This document shows positions 59,515-64,000 of a DNA stretch of 64,000 nucleotides, one piece after another (position 1 is the stretch's first letter; each line of letters opens with the position of its first letter). Source of the DNA: Gonocerus acuteangulatus (Eukaryota > Arthropoda > Insecta > Hemiptera > Coreidae); contig OX328127.1 of the NCBI GenBank assembly GCA_946811695.1, forward strand, positions 45,033,609-45,097,608. The letters run 5' to 3'. A program made the translations under genes and the position numbers. The notes beneath the pieces are model-generated. The model was not told where the DNA came from, made no database searches, and saw nothing but the letters and a program-made list of their open reading frames with translations.

Positions 59515-62403
59515 TTAATGTGGTAGCAACAGTAGTTTTGTTACTGGCCTGACATAAGTGCCATGGGTTGTGCGGATTGACACCACACGCACCACGCCGT
59601 CACGTCCTGGATGTACGGCTTCAACCCGGCCAATAGGCCATGCGAGGGGTGGTAAAGAATTTTCCTTGAGGAAAACGACGTCGCCTACGGCAAGGTTTTC
59701 GGAGCACTTTGTCCACTTCTGTTTTTGCATGAGTGTGTTTAAATACTCAGAAGTCCAGCGTCTCCAGTAGGACGCATATAACGACATGACCCTTGTCCAA
59801 CGTGATGCATATGAGGTACTTTCTTCTAGAGGTTCTGGAACGGCTAGGAGAGGGCCGCCCACCAAGAAATGACCAGGGGTTAGAAGATCAGGATCATCAA
59901 GAGGATGAGGGCAAGAGAGATAGAGTGGACGACTATTTAAGACGGCTTCAATGCGCGCAACTAGAGTAGTGAGTTCCTCGTAACTTAGAGCAGGATTCCG
60001 GCCAAGCATTCGTACCAAAAGGAGTTTGGCAGATTTTATGCCAGCTTCATGAAGGCCACCAAAATTAGGTGCATAAGGAGGATTAAAATGCCATCTTATG
60101 CTGCGGGATGCGAGAAATGCGCTAATTTCAGGAGAGGAAGCCTTCATCTGATCATAAACTTCTTTTAGGTGTCGAGAAAAACCAACAAAATTACGTCCAC
60201 AGTCTGAATAAATGTCGTGGGGGAGACCTCGTCTCGCAACAAATCTGTCTAGAGTAGCGATAAATGCTTGGGTCGACAGAGAGGAAACAACTTACAGATG
60301 GACAGCCTTAGTACTGAAGCAAACGAAAAGACATAAGTAGCATTTTTTAGCAGCAGCATTTTTCCTGCTGCTTTCCTTAATGAGAAATGGGCCAGCGAAA
60401 TCCACCCCGGTGCTTGTGAAAGGCTTTGAGACATTGACTCTTGGATAAGGCAGATTAGACATAACTGGCTGCGTAACTGAGGCTCTTAACTTGTGGCATG
60501 TAAGGCACTTGTGGATGCGCTTGCGCACTAGATCGCGAAGAGAAATTATCCAATAATATCGCTGGATCAAACTTTGAGTAGTCCTAGGTCCTGAGTGCAA
60601 GGAAACTAAATGATAATAGTCGCAGAGGAGTTCAGATATTCTTGATTTTTTAGGCAAAAGAATAGGATGCTTAGCGGACTCACTTAAGTTTGAGTACCTC
60701 AAGCGGCCACCAACTCTTATAAGTCCCTTTTTATCGAGATATGGGGACAGGGATGCTATATTGGAAGGAACAGTTGAATTAGAAACAAATAAAAATGGGA
60801 AACTATCTTTCTGCACCAACGATATTATCAGGTCTTCTGCTAACGTTAACTCTTGGACAGAAAGAGCGCCCTTATGACGCGTGTTACTTGATCTAATGTT
60901 GTGAACAAATCTCAAAACATATGCTAGAACATATTTCAAACGAAGCCAAGAAGAAAACTTATTTATGAACTCGATTAGGTAAGGTGATGGAACAGAGGCG
61001 GATAATAACACTTTAAGCGGTTTCAGCTCTGGTATTTCTTCCTCAGGACTGACGACCTGCGTGGACGGCCATTCGCTGGGAATTTTTCTCAAAAAAGAGG
61101 GACCTTTCCACCACAAAGAGTTTTCTGAAAAATGCTCCGGAGAGCAGTCTCGAGTGGCTATATCGGCGGGGTTCTGGTCAGTCGAAACGTGCGACCAATT
61201 TGCTGGTGGGAAACTCGCTATTATTTCAGTCACCCTATTTGCAACGTAGGTTTTCAATAAATGTGGGGACTTGTTAATCCATGCTAGGACTACTGATGAG
61301 TCGGTGAAAAGAGATACAGAAATAAAGCTCAGATTTGATAAGTCGTTGACGACCGAGTTCATAAGCCGTGATAGCAATAAGGCTCCTGACAGTTCCAGTT
61401 TTGGTATGCTTATGGTTTTTATGGGAGCTACTCTGCTTTTGGCTTTGATTAAGAATACCCGAACAGCGTTGCCCGGGTCTTGTGAATGAAGATAGACGGC
61501 GGCTGCAAAACCCTTGGAGGAAGCGTCTGAAAATCCTACTAATCTGTGCACATAATTAGGAGAAGATATATAACGAGGGATTTTCACACTAGATACCAGC
61601 GGGAGACTTTCAGAAATTTTAAGCCACGTTTCTAAGGCATCACCGGTGAGATTTTCATCCCAATGTAGGTTTAATAACCACAGCTGCTGTAGAAAACATT
61701 TAATATTGAAGACTATAGGACATAAGTACCCAAGAGGATCAAAAATTCTAGACATATATGACAGAATATTTCTTTTGGTTATGGGCCCAGCGAAAGGAGT
61801 GATATAATATTTAAAAATGTCAGCCGTTGGCTCCCACATTAGACCTAATACCTTAATAATTTTATCGTCGGAAGAAAAAACTATAGGAGTTTCATGAAAT
61901 TGATCAGGTATCACTGATAAGGCTGATAGGTCATTACTTGACCATTTTCTAAGTTCGAATTTACCTTTGTCGAGCAGGGCTACCAACTGGCGAATTATTT
62001 CCTGACCCTCGTGAACACTGTCAGCTCCAGTGCATACATCATCCATGTAAATATCTCTTTCTAGTACTCGAGAGGCCAAAGGATATTCAGATCCTTCATC
62101 AATTTTTAATTGCATTAGAGAGCGCTGGGCTAAAAAAGAGGCGGGTACTTCTCCATAAGTGACTGTTTTAAGCTCGAATTCCTGAATATCTGCTTCCGGA
62201 GATCGGCGCCAGAAAATGTGTTGAAATTTTCTATCATTTTCGTTCAGTAAAATTTGCCTGTACATCATTTTAATATCACAGCATAAAGCAATTCTGTGAA
62301 ACCGGAAGGACAACAAAATCGAATCTAGCCCCCTCTGAATTTTAGGACCTGGAAGTAAATTTTGATTTAAGGATACACCATTAGGGTCAAGTGATGAGGC
62401 ATT
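59515..62403 (-). pseudogene. BEL/Pao pol: RT, RNase H, integrase, DUF5641 (nonsense-interrupted)
   Basis: One long minus frame, split by a TAA at 60292-60294. Order from the 5' side: RT with CDIKMMYRQ (first catalytic Asp) and IYMDDV (second catalytic pair, about 62045); RNase H (GFSDASSKG, PKLELSG, LFTDSS); the integrase HHCC finger (HLVSLHSG, CLTCHK); and the integrase core with GVDFAGP before the stop. After the stop come DCGRNF and GGLHEAG, completing D, D, E, then the DUF5641 domain near 59600-59750. The product would copy and integrate the element's cDNA. The stop falls inside the integrase core and is shared with copy 1, so it predates the duplication. The frame is joined upstream to the gag-protease frame only through a one-base shift near 62404-62407, in a T run. 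Dead element. Confidence 0.93.
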
Positions 62404-63644
62404 AAAACAACTCGTAATTTTGTCGAAGTACTAAATTCTTTAAGCACACAATGATGAGGTAATATGTAACTAGAAGAGGAATTGGCTATTTCCATGTGGC
62501 CCAATTCTAAATATTCGTTTAGAAATTTATTATAGTCAAACATAATCTCAGGAGTTCGAGAAAGGCGCCTTTCTAAATTTAAAAAATATTTTAGCGCTTG
62601 GTTGCGATTATCGCTCAAAATTGGAGCATTAGGTTTGAAAGGCAATGACACCACATAGCGACCAGAAGTGTCTCTGGAATGAGTGGTCACAAAATGATTT
62701 TCAACGAATTCATCTTCAGGGTTTATAGGAATGGATGCACTCACTTCTTCAGTTTCCCAGAATTTGGAAACTAAAGAATCCAAAGAAGGAGTTATAGCCA
62801 TCAAGGAACATATAGCAGAATCTTTATTTGGGTTTTTATTTTTTGGATTGATAACATTACCCCCGATAACCCAGCCAAAAACAGTGTTTATTGCGGAGGG
62901 GTTACCCTTAATTATTGTAATAGGTTCGTTTTCTAGAATGAATGGATATAAATCATTTCCAATTATGAATTCTACTGGAGAACTTTCAAAAAATTTATCA
63001 TCGGCTAATTTTAAATTTTTAAATCTGTTTATTACCTCTACAGGTAGACTTTGTTGCGGTAGGTCGTTAGAAATGGTTGATAAGATAACAGATTGTGTTT
63101 TAAATTCTCTTTTAGAGTTGTCACGGGGAGACAAGATACAATCTACAGCTCCATATGTGGGTGTAGCAACATTGGATATCCCAGAAAGCGAGATAGAATT
63201 TTTGAATTTTTTGAATCCTAGACGCTTGACAGCTCCGAGAGATATAGCTGAAATTTGAGATCCAGAATCTAATATTCCTCGAATCGGTTGTTGACGGCCA
63301 CTTGAATCTCTTATAAACATTTTCACAGTTCCAAGAAGTACCGTTATGGAATTAGCAGAGTGACAAGATAAAGTAACGGAATTATTTCTAGGCTCTTCAT
63401 TAGTGATAAAAGTGGGAGTTATCGCATCGTTGGAATTAGGATCACAAGAATTTAAATTATCATTTGGATTATTATTACAAGTTGGAAAAGAATTAGAAGG
63501 GTGTAATAAGGTGTGATGGGATCTACTACACGATCTACAAACATTTTTCGATTTGCATTGATTTTTCATATGTGCACCAAGACAGTTAAAACATCGTTTA
63601 GAGCGTTTTAAAATTTCATATTTTTTATTGAGTTGACAATTAAT
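62367..63644 (-). pseudogene. BEL/Pao gag C-terminus and DUF1758 aspartic protease, start of RT linker
   Basis: Open minus frame. It starts in a gag zinc-knuckle region (CFNCLGAH, then CKSKNVCRSC...HHTLLH). A retropepsin-like DUF1758 domain follows, with LDSGSQISAIS (catalytic Asp at about residue 101 counted from the Met at 63569) and, further on, IIGNDLYPF and INTVFGWVIGG. The last part (RNQALKYFLNLERRL, YILPHHCVLK) is the linker into RT. The frame ends at a stop at 62367 after the shift near 62405. The family normally encodes gag-pol as one frame, so both ends here are mutational breaks. Confidence 0.9.
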
Positions 63645-64000
63645 TAGGACACGATGTTATCTTATGAGAATGTTTACAAATGGGACAGCCGGGATCTTCT
63701 CGTTCTATTTTATTCGAATTAGTTAGGAAAGTATTAACTTGTTTACTCTGAGTAATTCTGCCTTTTATTCCGAGATCTTGCATTATCTCAGATGATCTAG
63801 CACGTTCTATTACAAAATCAAGTAAATTTTTAAAAGTTGGAACATTTACTGATTTGAAATGATTTTCGAATGCAATCTGAGTGGAACGATCTAAGTTCCT
63901 GTAGGCCAAATGAAAAAGAAGAACATCTTCTAAATTTGCTATATCAAGCACTTTCAGTGCATTTACAGAATTGGAATGTACGCTAATGAATTTCTGCAGA
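63640..64000 (-). pseudogene. BEL/Pao gag (DUF1759-like) partial, runs off the window
   Basis: The minus frame is open from the window edge to a stop at 63640. It shows a helical gag segment (LVFHLAYRNLD-like stretch, FENHFKSVNVPTFKNLLDFV) and the first part of a knuckle (CPICKHSHKITSC). A one- or two-base shift at about 63640-63650 moves reading into the next frame, where the knuckle region continues. The 5' end, leader and 5' LTR lie beyond 64000. Confidence 0.85.

Larger units (their letters stand above)
41050..62000. repeat. Tandem duplication, copy 2 (20.95 kb)
   Basis: Direct-orientation repeat of 20099-41045, followed at 62001 by the rest of BEL pol, so the right flank here is the ancestral arrangement of the element. 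Length changes relative to copy 1: +1 at the poly(A) tract, -2 and +4 at two TA tracts, +1 at a poly(T) tract. Confidence 0.97.

Noticed and set aside
62731..63258. 175-codon plus frame
   Set aside because: It is the antisense shadow of the gag-protease frame of the BEL element.

Overview
This is non-coding, AT-rich, repeat-dense animal DNA. No intact host protein gene could be supported. The transposon set suggests an arthropod, probably an insect or another arthropod with a large AT-rich genome: a BEL/Pao LTR retrotransposon, RNase H-bearing I/Jockey-type LINEs, tRNA-derived SINEs, pogo/Tigger, mariner and hAT elements, and a Helitron-like element. I cannot name the species.

The dominant structure is a head-to-tail tandem duplication of about 20.95 kb. 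Copy 1 is 20099-41045 and copy 2 is 41050-62000, joined by about 4 bp of AT filler. By eye the copies differ only in simple-repeat lengths (offset 20951 to 20955) and at two substitutions (36691/57646 and 39800/60755). The duplication is either very recent or a haplotype-duplication artefact of assembly. Its right breakpoint lies inside the pol gene of a minus-strand BEL/Pao element, so copy 1 holds only the 3' part of that element, while copy 2 continues into protease and gag at the right edge.

Layout: 1-20098 is single-copy. It holds a LINE fragment (366-2172), a foldback element with long inverted arms (2241-4072), a mariner remnant, SINE pieces, a possible hAT MITE, a SINE that shares its 3' end with the LINEs (9203-9447), a pogo/Tigger derivative (9504-10445), a jockey fragment (12961-13690), a LINE remnant with a ~200 bp GT microsatellite (15420-16641), and members of a dispersed repeat family. 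Each 20.95 kb unit holds an hAT MITE with a perfect 8 bp target duplication, a TA-flanked inverted-repeat element, strong palindromes, a SINE/poly(A) composite, an inverted member of the dispersed family, a decayed member of a multicopy protein family of unknown function, a 3.4 kb foldback element filled with minisatellites, a LINE remnant, a 5S rRNA-like sequence, another LINE fragment, a Helitron-like element with ~120 bp tandem repeats, a SINE, and the 3' LTR, integrase and RNase H region of the BEL element. From 62001 to 64000 the BEL element continues with reverse transcriptase, protease and gag, broken by frameshifts.

The most interesting recurring signal is a set of hammerhead-ribozyme-like motifs (CTGATGA, stem II, GAAAC, NUH) at 16990, 19478, 23105 and 26848 and, for the last two, in copy 2. 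Two of them sit inside short inverted-repeat elements. The genes do not form a host pathway; every coding remnant is mobile-element derived or of a repeat-like multicopy family.
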